From JADLDB01 sp040755835 (GTDB lineage: Bacteria > Myxococcota > Myxococcia > Myxococcales > Myxococcaceae), in the NCBI GenBank assembly GCA_040755835.1, contig JBFMAB010000025.1, positions 171,373 to 235,372 on the forward strand: a DNA stretch of 64,000 nucleotides, given 5' to 3'. Positions 24,455 through 32,831 of this stretch are shown here, in pieces. The position numbers and the translations under genes are program-made. Below the pieces are notes generated by a model. It searched no databases. It had not been told where the DNA came from and was given only the letters and a program-made list of their open reading frames with translations. Numbering within the stretch: position 1 is the stretch's first letter; the number at the start of each line of letters is the position of its first letter.

Positions 24455-25204
24455 GGCCGTGGTGGAGAGCAGCGCCCGTGCCACGCGAAGCGCTGCGGCG
24501 TTCGGCGGCTTGCATCGGCGCGCGAGAGGTCGCCGGGGCCTCCTGGGGTGCCGGAGCCACCCGGCCAGTGGCGTGCGCGCCAGGGCGAGGCCGGGCCACC
24601 ACGTCGTCCCGATGCACCCGCGTCCGGGCGAGCGGGTGACGTCTCGCCTGGCAGCAGCGGGCGCGGGCACCAAACGCCACGCTCCTCTGTGGCGTGAGAC
24701 GCGCGCCGCGTTCACGTCTCGCACGTCTGGCACTGCGCGGGGACTCCGCGGCTCGCCATCACGGGCGGCACCTCCCGCCGACGCCGTGGGAGGTGGGGGC
24801 GGCGACACGCGCCCGGGGCCATCTCTGGTGCGCCGGGCGCGCGCCGCGCGCGGGGTGTCGCCCGCACGGGCGAGGAGGCGACGGCACCGCACCCGGGAGC
24901 CGCCGTGCGCCGGCTTCCGGCCGCGGCACCTCCAGAAGTCGGTGAGGGCCCCCGCCCGACCAACGGCGCGAAGGCCTTCCAGCCGCAGTCCCACCAGGAG
25001 TCAGTGCCACGAGGCGACGACGGCGCCGTCGTGCGTCGGCTTCCGGCCGCAGTCCCACCAGAAGTCAGCGCCACGAGGCGAACGACGGCGCCGTCGTGCG
25101 TCGGCTTCCGGCCGCGGTGCCTCTGACGTCATCGGTCGCGGCGGGAGCGGGCGGTCGATGACGCCCTCCTGGCCGGGCGTCCGGTGCGCTCGGGTGCTCC
25201 GTCA
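24455..25204. other. 750-nt non-coding gap
   Basis: No frame here shows a recognisable protein. The right half (24901-25130) holds degenerate tandem repeats. The left part has short, Arg-rich spurious frames only. Promoters for the flanking metalloprotease (leftward) would lie at the left end. It could be a decayed gene or a repeat insertion site. Confidence 0.5.
24901..25130. repeat. Four degenerate ~62-65-bp tandem repeats
   Basis: Copies align on CGGCTTCCGGCCGC at about 24911, 24973 (diverged), 25037 and 25102, spaced 62, 64 and 65 nt. Each carries a following CAGAAGTCAG/CACGAGGCG-like half, best kept in copies 2 and 3. Identity falls toward both ends. There are no constant repeat/variable spacer units, so it is not CRISPR. 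Confidence 0.7.
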
Positions 25205-25720
25205 TCACGGTGCTTCGAGGAGAATCGCGCCGTCCTCGTCGCGGACCACCCGGGAGAGTCCCGGGTAGTCCCGCTCGAGCTCGAGGAGGCGCTGCTGCTG
25301 CGTCCGCACCATCGCGGCCAGCCGCCGGTTCTCCCGCTCGAGGTCGAGCCGCTCGAGGCCCAGCGTCAGCGTCAGCTTCAGCTCGAGGTCGTCCCAGGGC
25401 TTGAGCAGGAAGCGGTAGATTTCTCCGTGGTTGATGGCGTCGATGGCCGTCTGCATCTCGGCGTGGCCGGTCAACATGATGCGGCAGGTGTCCGGCATGC
25501 GGTTGCGGACCACCTTGAGGAACTCGAGGCCCGTCATCTCCGGCATCAGGTGATCCGACAGCACCACGTCGGGCGCGTCCTGCTTCAAGGCCGCGAGGGC
25601 GTCGGCAGGTCGCGAGTAGGCCACGACGTGGAAACCGTCGTGCCGGAGCGAGCGACTGAGCGCCCGAAGAATGTTCTCTTCATCATCGACCAGCAGGACC
25701 GTCGGCGCGCTCTTGCTCAT
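25205..25720 (-). CDS. Response regulator: receiver plus C-terminal coiled coil
   Basis: ATG at 25720 has GGAGGAAGAG upstream. The 171-residue protein is a receiver with phospho-acceptor Asp56 (LSDHLMP), Thr84 (IMLTG) and Lys107 (LLKPWDD), followed by a ~45-residue coiled coil and no output domain. The receiver subtype (LKPWDD, RpfG-like) matches the receiver of the kinase encoded divergently at 26 kb, so the pair probably arose by duplication. It may be a diffusible relay or a phosphate sink for that kinase. Confidence 0.88.
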   Translation of the reverse strand: MSKSAPTVLLVDDEENILRALSRSLRHDGFHVVAYSRPADALAALKQDAPDVVLSDHLMPEMTGLEFLKVVRNRMPDTCRIMLTGHAEMQTAIDAINHGEIYRFLLKPWDDLELKLTLTLGLERLDLERENRRLAAMVRTQQQRLLELERDYPGLSRVVRDEDGAILLEAP

Positions 25721-26029
25721 GCTTTCTCTTCCTCCGTGCCGCTCGCCAGAGCACACGTCGTGCCGGGCGGACGCGCTGGGAGGATCAGCCCCTTGGCGAC
25801 GGCCGGCCGCGGTCGCGATGACCCCCGTGGTCACCCACGCCTCCGTCACCGGGGCGCGTCAGGACGTTGACGCTCGCGGCCGTAGCGAGGTCACGCCAGC
25901 CCGCTGGGGCGCGTCTGACTCCGCCAAAACGCCTCCCCTTCCGGCACAAGCGGTCGCGCGAAACCCGCCGCTTCTCGCGTGGCTCGTCCCAAACCCGCTG
26001 ATCCATGGGTGCGCCGAGCCTGGGTGCGG

Positions 26030-26046
26030 CTGGCCGGGCCATTGCA
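26030..26046 (+). promoter_or_regulatory. Candidate sigma-54 promoter (CTGGC-N7-TTGCA)
   Basis: CTGGC at 26030-26034 and TTGCA at 26042-26046 have exactly the -24/-12 spacing (TGGC-N7-TTGC). The expected start of transcription, near 26057, lies just before GTG 26060. The second gene of the operon is an NtrC-type activator, so autoregulation is plausible. A chance match in this much sequence is possible. Confidence 0.45.
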
Positions 26047-26059
26047 CCTCGGTGTGGCC

Positions 26060-27595
26060 GTGCTGACCTCGGTGCCGCACGCGCAGGTCTTCATCGTCGA
26101 TGACGACGAGGGGGTGGTGACGGCTCTCTCGCGCGCGCTGCGGCTCAGCGGCCTGAAGACGCTCGGCTTCACCTCGGCCCGGCAAGCGCTCGAGGAACTC
26201 GACCGCGTCACCCCGGACATCGTCATCTCGGACTACCGGATGCCGGACATCGACGGCGTTGAGTTCCTCGCCGCCGTCAAGGAGCGCAGCCCGTACACCC
26301 AGCGGATTCTCCTCACCGGAGACATGAAGCAGGAGATGATCGAGGAGGCCATCGCTCGCTGCCAGGTCTACCGCCTCATCTTCAAGCCGTGGGACCCGCC
26401 GCGCATGCTGTTGACGGTGCGCAGCGCGCTCGAGCAACGCGCCATGGCCATCGAGCTCGAGCGGCTCCATCTCCTCACGCGGGACAGGAACGTCGAGTTG
26501 GAAGCGCGGGTCGAGGAGCGCACCCGGGCGCTGTCCGTTGCGAAGCGGGAATGGGAGGAGACGTTCGACACCCTCGACAGCCCCATCGTGGTGCTCGAGC
26601 GCCGCACGCTGCGGCTTCGCCGCGCCAACCTGGCCGCCGCCCGCGTCGGAGGAAAGCCCATCGAAACCGTGGCCGCCGGTGTGACGTGTCACGCCTTCCT
26701 CTTCGGCCGGGACCAGCGCTGCCCCGGGTGCCCGGTCTCGAACGAGCTGAAGGGGACCTCCACGGCCGAGCTCGTCCACGGCGAGCGGTCCTTCGCCGTG
26801 CGCGCCCACTCGATGGCCGACGACCACGACACCGTCGTCTGTCACTACCGCGACACCACCGACGAGCGGCAGCTGAACCGCCGCATCCTCGAGACCGAGA
26901 AGATGATCGCCATCGGCAACCTCGCGGGGGGCGTCGCGCACGAAATCAACAATCCGTTGAGCGCCATCCTCGGCTTCACGCAGATCCTGCGGCGAAAGGG
27001 CGGCTACCCGCCCGATGACGCCGAGGCGCTGGACGTGATTGAAGAGAGCGCCCGGCGCTGCAAGCGAATCGTCGAGAGCCTGCTCAAAATCAGCCGCCGC
27101 TCGAAGCTGGAGGACCGCCGGCGCTTCGACCTGAACAGCTGCGTGGAGGACACGCTGGCGCTCTTCCGGGGCCAGGTGCGCCGGCACCCCCGGCTCAAGC
27201 TCGAGGCGCACCTCAGCCCGCAGCCCGTGGAGCTGTTCGGGGACCCGACGCAGGTGGGCCAGGTGGTGTTGAACCTGTTGCAGAACGCCGTGCAGGCGAT
27301 TCCGGGTGGCGTCGGCGAAATCCACGTCGAGACGCAGTGCACGAACGGCGGGTGCCTGGTGCGTGTGTCGGACACCGGCACCGGCATCGCGCCCGAGCAC
27401 CTGCCGGCCATCTTCGACCCGCACTTCACGACGAAGCCACCGGGCGAGGGGACGGGGCTGGGGCTCGCCATCGTCCAGCGCATCGTGGCGGACCACGGTG
27501 GCGAGGTGTCGGTGGACTCGAAGCCCGGCGACGGGGCCCGCTTCACGGTTCGATTTCCAGCGGCGTCGGCGCCGCAGATGGAGGGAGCACGATGA
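26060..27595 (+). CDS. Receiver-PAS-histidine kinase
   Basis: The protein is a receiver (Asp58 in ISDYRMPD, Lys109 in IFKPWD), a coiled coil, then a PAS-like domain holding a Cys group (TCHAFLFGRDQRCPGCP). A HisKA helix (GGVAHEINNPLSAILGF) and HATPase follow: N box NLLQNAVQA, G1 DTGTGI, G2 GEGTGLGLAI. The Cys group might bind a metal, haem or a redox signal, but that is inference. The frame is open back to GTG 25979, but GTG 26060 suits the receiver start and the candidate promoter. The stop overlaps the next ATG (ATGA). Confidence 0.9.
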   Translation: MLTSVPHAQVFIVDDDEGVVTALSRALRLSGLKTLGFTSARQALEELDRVTPDIVISDYRMPDIDGVEFLAAVKERSPYTQRILLTGDMKQEMIEEAIARCQVYRLIFKPWDPPRMLLTVRSALEQRAMAIELERLHLLTRDRNVELEARVEERTRALSVAKREWEETFDTLDSPIVVLERRTLRLRRANLAAARVGGKPIETVAAGVTCHAFLFGRDQRCPGCPVSNELKGTSTAELVHGERSFAVRAHSMADDHDTVVCHYRDTTDERQLNRRILETEKMIAIGNLAGGVAHEINNPLSAILGFTQILRRKGGYPPDDAEALDVIEESARRCKRIVESLLKISRRSKLEDRRRFDLNSCVEDTLALFRGQVRRHPRLKLEAHLSPQPVELFGDPTQVGQVVLNLLQNAVQAIPGGVGEIHVETQCTNGGCLVRVSDTGTGIAPEHLPAIFDPHFTTKPPGEGTGLGLAIVQRIVADHGGEVSVDSKPGDGARFTVRFPAASAPQMEGAR

Positions 27596-29025
27596 GTGAG
27601 CAACATGGCCTGGGGAAGGTGCTGGTGGTGGATGACGACAAGGAAGTCCTCAAGGTGGCCAGAGCCATTCTGCAGAGCGCGGGGTACTCGGTGGTCGCGC
27701 TCGACGACTCGGTCGAAGGGCTGTCTGCCATCGAAGACCCGGCCTTCGAGGTGGCGGTCCTCGACGTGAAGATGCCCAACGTCTCGGGCATGGACCTGCT
27801 CAAGGCCTTCCGCGAACGAAGGCCCGACGTCGAGGTCATCATGATGACGGCCTACGCCACCATCGAGACGGCGGTGGAGGCGGTCAAGACGGGGGCGTAC
27901 GACTACCTGACGAAGCCGTTCGACGACATCGACGAGCTGGTGCTCGCGGTGCGCCGCGCCATCGAGAAGAAGCGCCTCCAGGACAAGACGCGGACGCTCG
28001 AGGCGCGATTGACGGCCACCAACCAGTTCGAGGAGATGGTGGGACAGTCCGACCTGATGCAGTCCGTCTTCAAGCTGGTGGAGACGGTGGCCTGGTCGTC
28101 GGCGACGGTGCTCATCACCGGCGAGAGCGGCACGGGGAAGGAGCTGGTGGCCCGGGCCATCCACAGCCGGAGCCCGCGGCGCAGCAGGCCCTTCGTGGCC
28201 GTGAACTGCACGGCGCTCACCGAGACGCTGCTCGAGAGCGAGCTGTTCGGGCACGTGAAGGGCAGCTTCACGGGGGCGACCACCAACAAGACGGGCCTGT
28301 TCGAGGCGGCCGACACCGGGACCATCTTCCTCGACGAAATCGGAGACCTCTCGGCCGCGATGCAGGTGCGGCTGCTCCGCGTGCTGCAGGAAGGCGAAGT
28401 CAAACCCGTGGGCGCCACCGAGTCCCGGAAGGTGGACGTGCGCGTCATCGCCGCCACCCGCGTCGACCTCGAGCGCGCCATGGCCGAAGGCCGCTTCCGC
28501 GAGGACCTCTTCTATCGCCTCAACGTCATCAACGCCCACCTCCCGCCGCTGCGCGAGCGCCCCGAGGACGTTCCGCTGCTGGCGCAGCACTTCCTCAAGG
28601 AGTCGAGTCTGCGGCTGGGCAAACGCGTCGACGGCATCACCCGCGATGCACTCTCGCTGCTCACCACCGCGCGGTGGCCGGGAAACGTCCGCGAGCTTCG
28701 AAACGTCATCGAGCGCGCCGTCATCATGTGCGCGGGCCCGACGGTCGACGTGGACAACCTCCCGCTCACGCTGCGACGTGGCCAGCGCGTCAGCGCCGAC
28801 GTGGACGTCCTGGCCCTGGCGCACCTGCCCTATGGCGAAGCCAAGCAGCTGGCCATTCGGGCCTTCGAGCGCCGCTACCTGACCGCGCTCCTCGAGAAGC
28901 ACGGAGGCAAAATCGCCAGCGCCGCGCGCGCCGCGCACCTCGACCGCTCCAACCTCCGGCGGCTCCTCAAGCAGTTCGGTGTCGAGGTGCAGCGGCCCAC
29001 GGAGCAGCCCCGCCCGCTGCAGTAG
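27592..29025 (+). CDS. NtrC-family sigma-54-dependent response regulator
   Basis: The 477-residue protein has a receiver (Asp58 in VLDVKMP, Lys108), then an AAA+ domain with Walker A GESGTGKE (177-184), the sigma-54 contact loop GSFTGA (224-229; Ser replaces the usual Ala) and Walker B TIFLDEIGD. WPGNVRELRN and a C-terminal Fis-type helix-turn-helix (AARAAHLDRSNLRRLLKQFG) follow. It overlaps the kinase stop by 4 nt, so they form one two-component system that probably activates sigma-54 promoters. Its stop is 15 nt from the convergent dnaN stop. Confidence 0.95.
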   Translation: MSEQHGLGKVLVVDDDKEVLKVARAILQSAGYSVVALDDSVEGLSAIEDPAFEVAVLDVKMPNVSGMDLLKAFRERRPDVEVIMMTAYATIETAVEAVKTGAYDYLTKPFDDIDELVLAVRRAIEKKRLQDKTRTLEARLTATNQFEEMVGQSDLMQSVFKLVETVAWSSATVLITGESGTGKELVARAIHSRSPRRSRPFVAVNCTALTETLLESELFGHVKGSFTGATTNKTGLFEAADTGTIFLDEIGDLSAAMQVRLLRVLQEGEVKPVGATESRKVDVRVIAATRVDLERAMAEGRFREDLFYRLNVINAHLPPLRERPEDVPLLAQHFLKESSLRLGKRVDGITRDALSLLTTARWPGNVRELRNVIERAVIMCAGPTVDVDNLPLTLRRGQRVSADVDVLALAHLPYGEAKQLAIRAFERRYLTALLEKHGGKIASAARAAHLDRSNLRRLLKQFGVEVQRPTEQPRPLQ

Positions 29026-29040
29026 CCGGCGAGCCCGCCG

Positions 29041-30147
29041 TCAGACGCGCATCGGCATGACGACGGCGGTGAAGCTGCGGTCGCCGGGCGGGTGCAGCAC
29101 GCCGGGGCTGTGCTCGTCGCCGAGCTCGACGGACACCTCGTCCGTCTCCAGCACGCCCAGCACGTCGAGCAGGTAGCGCGCGTTGAAGCCGACGGTGAGC
29201 GCGCCGCCGCGGTACGCCACCTCGAGGTCGTCCTTCGCCTCGCCGAGGTCCGGGTTGTTCGCGGTGATGCGCAGGAGGTTCTCGGACAGCGACAGCTTCA
29301 CCGCGTTCGACTTGTCGGCCGAGAGCAGCGAGATGCGCTTCAGCGCGTCGAACAGCTTGTCGCGGCGCACCAGCAGCTGCTTCTCGCCTTCCTTCGGAAT
29401 CACGCGCTGGTACTCGGGGAACTGCCCGTCGATGAGCCGCATCACCATCGACAGCCCCGGCTTCTTGAAGATGGCCGAGTTCTCCGCGAAGCCCAGCTGG
29501 CACTCCGCGTCCGGCGCCTCGTCCAGCAGGCGCTTCAATTCGAACAGCCCCTTGCGCGGGATGATGACGCCCGACTTCAGCTTGAAGTCACCGGCCAGCT
29601 CGCGCTCCACCAGCGCCAGGCGGTGGCCGTCGGTGGCGACCATGCGCACGAGACCCTTCTCGCGCGGCTCGAAGAAGACGCCGTTGAGGATGTAGCGCGT
29701 CTCGTCGCTGGAGATGGCGAACTGCGTCTTCTTGATCATCTCCAGCAGCACGGGGCCGGAGACGGCGACGGGGTGCGCGGCGTCGTCCTTCGGAAGTTTG
29801 GGGAACTCCTCGGGCGCCATGCCGACGATTTTGTAGTGGGCGGCACCCGAGGTGAGCTCGGCGTAGTTGTTCGGCAGCTTCTTCACCATCACCTGCGCCT
29901 CGGGCAGGAAGCTGACGATGTCGAACAGCGTCTTCGCGGACACGGTGATGGCGCCGGGCTTCTGCACCTCCGCCGGGTGCTCGCTGACGACGCCGATGTC
30001 GAGGTCGAACGCCGTCACGGTGACGCCCGTCTTGGACGCGGTCACCAGCACGTTCGACAGAATGGGCATGGTCGCCTTGCGCTCCACGATGCCCTGCGCG
30101 CGGTGAAGCGCCTTCTTCAGCTCGTCGGCTGCGATGCGAAATTCCAT
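29041..30147 (-). CDS. dnaN: DNA polymerase III sliding clamp (beta subunit)
   Basis: The 368-residue protein has three repeated clamp domains. It starts MEFRIAADELKKALHRAQGIV and contains TMPILSNVLV, SSDETRYILNGV, ATDGHRLALVE and VIPRKGLFEL, and ends SFTAVVMPMRV. This is the usual length. The clamp encircles DNA and holds polymerase and other partners. dnaA and gyrB are not next to it in this window. A TACACC box lies 9 nt before ATG 30147, with no Shine-Dalgarno. Confidence 0.97.
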   Translation of the reverse strand: MEFRIAADELKKALHRAQGIVERKATMPILSNVLVTASKTGVTVTAFDLDIGVVSEHPAEVQKPGAITVSAKTLFDIVSFLPEAQVMVKKLPNNYAELTSGAAHYKIVGMAPEEFPKLPKDDAAHPVAVSGPVLLEMIKKTQFAISSDETRYILNGVFFEPREKGLVRMVATDGHRLALVERELAGDFKLKSGVIIPRKGLFELKRLLDEAPDAECQLGFAENSAIFKKPGLSMVMRLIDGQFPEYQRVIPKEGEKQLLVRRDKLFDALKRISLLSADKSNAVKLSLSENLLRITANNPDLGEAKDDLEVAYRGGALTVGFNARYLLDVLGVLETDEVSVELGDEHSPGVLHPPGDRSFTAVVMPMRV

Positions 30148-30247
30148 GGCCGGGCGGGTGTAGCCCGCGCCCCTGCCCATTTCAACGACGCTCATGACCG
30201 CGTCGGCGTCGTTCCATCCCCCCGGAAATCGGAGCATCTTCCCCGCC

Positions 30248-31060
30248 GTGACGACCCTCATCGACGCCTGGCCGCGGCCCCGCCACGTGCGCACCGACGC
30301 GCTGGCGCAGGTGGACCTCTTCTGCTTTTCGCCGGGCCCGCTGCGTGACGCGCCGATGTCCGCGCTCAAGTACGGGTTGCCGGCCCAGGGCGCGATGGAA
30401 GGCCTCGCGGTGCAGGACGTGCCGCGCAGCGCGGACCCGGCGTGGTTCGACGCGTTTCGGCGAGGGGCGCTGCGGAACGTGGCCGCCGCGCAACTCGGCC
30501 CCGCCCTCTCAGACCTCGACGCCGCGAGCGGGGTGCACGTCATTCGGCTGTCGAAGCCCGACCCGGCGGACCTCACGCACCTGCAGGCGGCGTGGGCGGT
30601 GGCGAAGTGGCTGGTGGACCGCGGCGTAACGGTGGTGCTCGACGCGCACGCGCAGCGCTTCTGGAAGGCCGAGGAGCTGCGCGACTGGCCCGCGGCGCGG
30701 CCCTTCGCGCTGTCGGCGGAGGTGTCGGTGCTGGTGGAGGACACGCCGCAACCCGACGGCTCGTACCTGGTGCACACCCGCGGCATGCGGAAGCTGGCGC
30801 GGCCGGACCTCGTCGCCCTCGGCGTGCCGAGGGAGAAGTGGGACCAGGCGGGGGCGCTTTTGCGCACGCTCGCGCTCGCGATGGCGGGCGGCGTGGCGCT
30901 GCGCGCGGGCGAGACGACCCGGGAAGCGAAGACGCCGCTGCGCCTCGCCCCGTACGCGCCGCCGGGGAACGCGCCGCAGCTGCACCTCAACAACGACGGG
31001 CTGCTCGTCGAAGACCTCGACGGTCCGGGGCTCGCGAAGACGCTGGCGTCGGCGCCCTGA
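30248..31060 (+). CDS. Hypothetical protein (270 aa)
   Basis: The gene diverges from dnaN. GTG 30248 (MTTLIDAWPRPRHVRTD) is preferred over ATG 30194. The soluble protein has an alpha/beta pattern, with DAASGVHVIRLSKPDPADL then a helix and VTVVLDAHAQRFWKAEEL. No Cys cluster, signal peptide or membrane span was seen. I do not recognise the family, though conservation-like features (even composition, no low complexity) support a real gene. Confidence 0.7.
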   Translation: MTTLIDAWPRPRHVRTDALAQVDLFCFSPGPLRDAPMSALKYGLPAQGAMEGLAVQDVPRSADPAWFDAFRRGALRNVAAAQLGPALSDLDAASGVHVIRLSKPDPADLTHLQAAWAVAKWLVDRGVTVVLDAHAQRFWKAEELRDWPAARPFALSAEVSVLVEDTPQPDGSYLVHTRGMRKLARPDLVALGVPREKWDQAGALLRTLALAMAGGVALRAGETTREAKTPLRLAPYAPPGNAPQLHLNNDGLLVEDLDGPGLAKTLASAP

Positions 31061-31395
31061 CGCCCGCCGCGCGAGACAGCCTCGACGGAGTGACTGCGCC
31101 GCGCTCGTCTCGACCTGTCGCTCGACCGCGTAGCGAAATCGACGCACCGCGAAGTGGCGCAGGTCGTGAAGCGCACGGCCGCGAGGCTGCCCGCGCTCGC
31201 TCCCCGAGCCCTCCGGATTCGATGGCCTCGGCGCCGGCGGCGGCAGCTCGCCCACCACCAGGCGGATGAGGCTCAAGAAGCGTCGCGACGCCTCCACCGA
31301 TGACGCCCAGCGGGCGCGATTGCGACTGCATCGCGCGTACCCTTCGAGGCGACGAGGGGCCGCGGGCCGCGGGCGCCGGACGCTTTGCACTGTCG
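31061..31395. other. 335-nt gap without a recognised feature
   Basis: The gap lies between convergent genes. No frame reads as a known protein, and no strong hairpin with a T-run was found. Arg-rich short frames on both strands look spurious. Confidence 0.5.
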
Positions 31396-31701
31396 CTACT
31401 TCGGCAGCGCGCGGAACACGAGGTCGCACTCGGCGGCGAGGCGCACGTCCAGCGCCGTCACCCGGTTCCCCGCGTCGTGAGTGACGAAGCGCAGCGTCAC
31501 CTTCCGCCAGCGGATGTCGATGTCCGGATGGTGGTCGGCGGCCTCGGCCAGCTTCGCCACCTGCTCGACGAAGGCGATGCCGGCGAGGAAGGTGGGCGCC
31601 TCGAAGGTGCGCACCAGCATGCCGTTCTCGAGGTGCCAGTCACCGTGGGTGCGCAGGAAGGCCTGCACGTCGGCGTCGGGGAGCGGAGTGGGAGTCGCCA
31701 T
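31396..31701 (-). CDS. phhB: Pterin-4a-carbinolamine dehydratase
   Basis: The 101-residue protein carries AADHHPDIDIRWRKVTLRF, which contains the PCD active-site signature (E/D-x-x-HHPD and following strand), and ends in the usual THDAGNRVTALD helix. The enzyme dehydrates 4a-hydroxy-tetrahydropterin, recycling the cofactor of aromatic amino acid hydroxylases. No phenylalanine hydroxylase gene is adjacent, so phhB is a family name only. The length is typical. Confidence 0.93.
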   Translation of the reverse strand: MATPTPLPDADVQAFLRTHGDWHLENGMLVRTFEAPTFLAGIAFVEQVAKLAEAADHHPDIDIRWRKVTLRFVTHDAGNRVTALDVRLAAECDLVFRALPK

Positions 31702-31757
31702 GAGAGCGCCTTGTACCAGCGCGGCGGTCGAAAAACTGCGGGGCGCCGGGCGGTGGC

Positions 31758-31763
31758 TACGAT
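31758..31763 (+). promoter_or_regulatory. -10-like box (TACGAT)
   Basis: TACGAT lies 15 nt before ATG 31779, so a transcript would have a very short leader of about 8 nt. It is related to the leaderless TAnnnT set but wider spaced. Confidence 0.3.
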
Positions 31764-31778
31764 GGCCGGCGCCAATCC

Positions 31779-32822
31779 ATGTCTGCCGAGTTCCGCCAGT
31801 TCCGGCAGCGCCTCATCATCCCGCTCGCCATCCTCGCGGTGACGCACGTGCTGGGGACGCTGGGCTTCCGGTGGGTGTGGCAGCCGTACGGCGCGTCGGT
31901 GATGGACGCGCTGTTCATGACGTCCATGACCGTCACCACGCTGGGCTACGAGGTGCAATACCCGCTGGGCACCGCGGGCCGCTTCATCGCCCTGCTGGTG
32001 GGCGGCGCGGGCATCGGCACCCTCTTCTTCACCTTCGGCTTCGTGATGGACTTCGTCGTCAACGAAGGCCTCACGGGCGCCCGCAGGAGGTCACGCATGC
32101 AGAAGACGCTCGACGGACTCGAAGGCCACTTCATCCTCGCGGGGCAGGGGCGCGTAGGCCGGGAGGCGGCCGCGGAGCTGGACGAGGCGAAGGCGAAGTG
32201 GGTGCTGGTGGACCCGAACGAGGACGCGGTGCGGCGCGTCGTGGAGGCCGGCGGCCTCGCGGTGAAGGGCGACGCCACCGAGGACGCGGTGCTGCGGCGC
32301 GCGGGCATCGAGCGCGCGAAAGGCCTCATCGTCACCACCGCCAGCGACGCGACCAACCTCTACGTCGTGCTGACGGCGCGGCTCCTCAACCCGAAGCTCT
32401 TCATCGCGGCGCGGGCGGTGGATGAGCGCACCGTGCCGAAGATGACGCGCGCCGGCGCCAACCGCGCCATCAGTCCCTACGCCATCGGCGGGCGGCGGCT
32501 GGCGCACCTGCTGCTGTCACCGCGCGTGGTGGACTTCTTCGAGACGGCGCTCCGCACCGGCAACAAGTCCCTCAACATCGGCGACATCGTGGTGGGCCTG
32601 GGCAGCGCGGCGGCCGACAAGACGCTGGCGGCGCTGCAGGTGCCCCAGAAGACGGGCGCGACGCTGCTCGCGGTGCTGCGAACCGGGAAGGACGTGATGA
32701 TGCCCCGCGGGGACCTCGAGCTCGAAGTGGGCGACCACCTGCTGGCGCTCGGCACCGCGGAGCAGCTCGAGGCCCTCGAGATGCTGGCGACGCCCGTCAG
32801 CCGCGAGCCCGCGGCGCCCTGA
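31779..32822 (+). CDS. Two-span K+ channel with RCK/TrkA domains
   Basis: The 347-residue protein has two membrane spans flanking a pore loop with filter TVTTLGYE (a variant of TxGYG, common in prokaryotic channels). A Rossmann-type RCK domain follows (HFILAGQGRVGREAAAEL), then a TrkA_C domain at the end (LELEVGDHLLALGTAEQLE). It probably conducts K+ or another monovalent cation, gated by nucleotide or ion binding at the RCK ring. It converges on the photolyase gene with a 9-nt gap. Confidence 0.9.
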   Translation: MSAEFRQFRQRLIIPLAILAVTHVLGTLGFRWVWQPYGASVMDALFMTSMTVTTLGYEVQYPLGTAGRFIALLVGGAGIGTLFFTFGFVMDFVVNEGLTGARRRSRMQKTLDGLEGHFILAGQGRVGREAAAELDEAKAKWVLVDPNEDAVRRVVEAGGLAVKGDATEDAVLRRAGIERAKGLIVTTASDATNLYVVLTARLLNPKLFIAARAVDERTVPKMTRAGANRAISPYAIGGRRLAHLLLSPRVVDFFETALRTGNKSLNIGDIVVGLGSAAADKTLAALQVPQKTGATLLAVLRTGKDVMMPRGDLELEVGDHLLALGTAEQLEALEMLATPVSREPAAP

Positions 32823-32831
32823 CGGCCGGCC

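Noticed and set aside
24901..25130. Possible CRISPR array
   Set aside because: The units are ~64 bp and degenerate throughout, with no short constant repeat and unique spacers, and no cas genes nearby.
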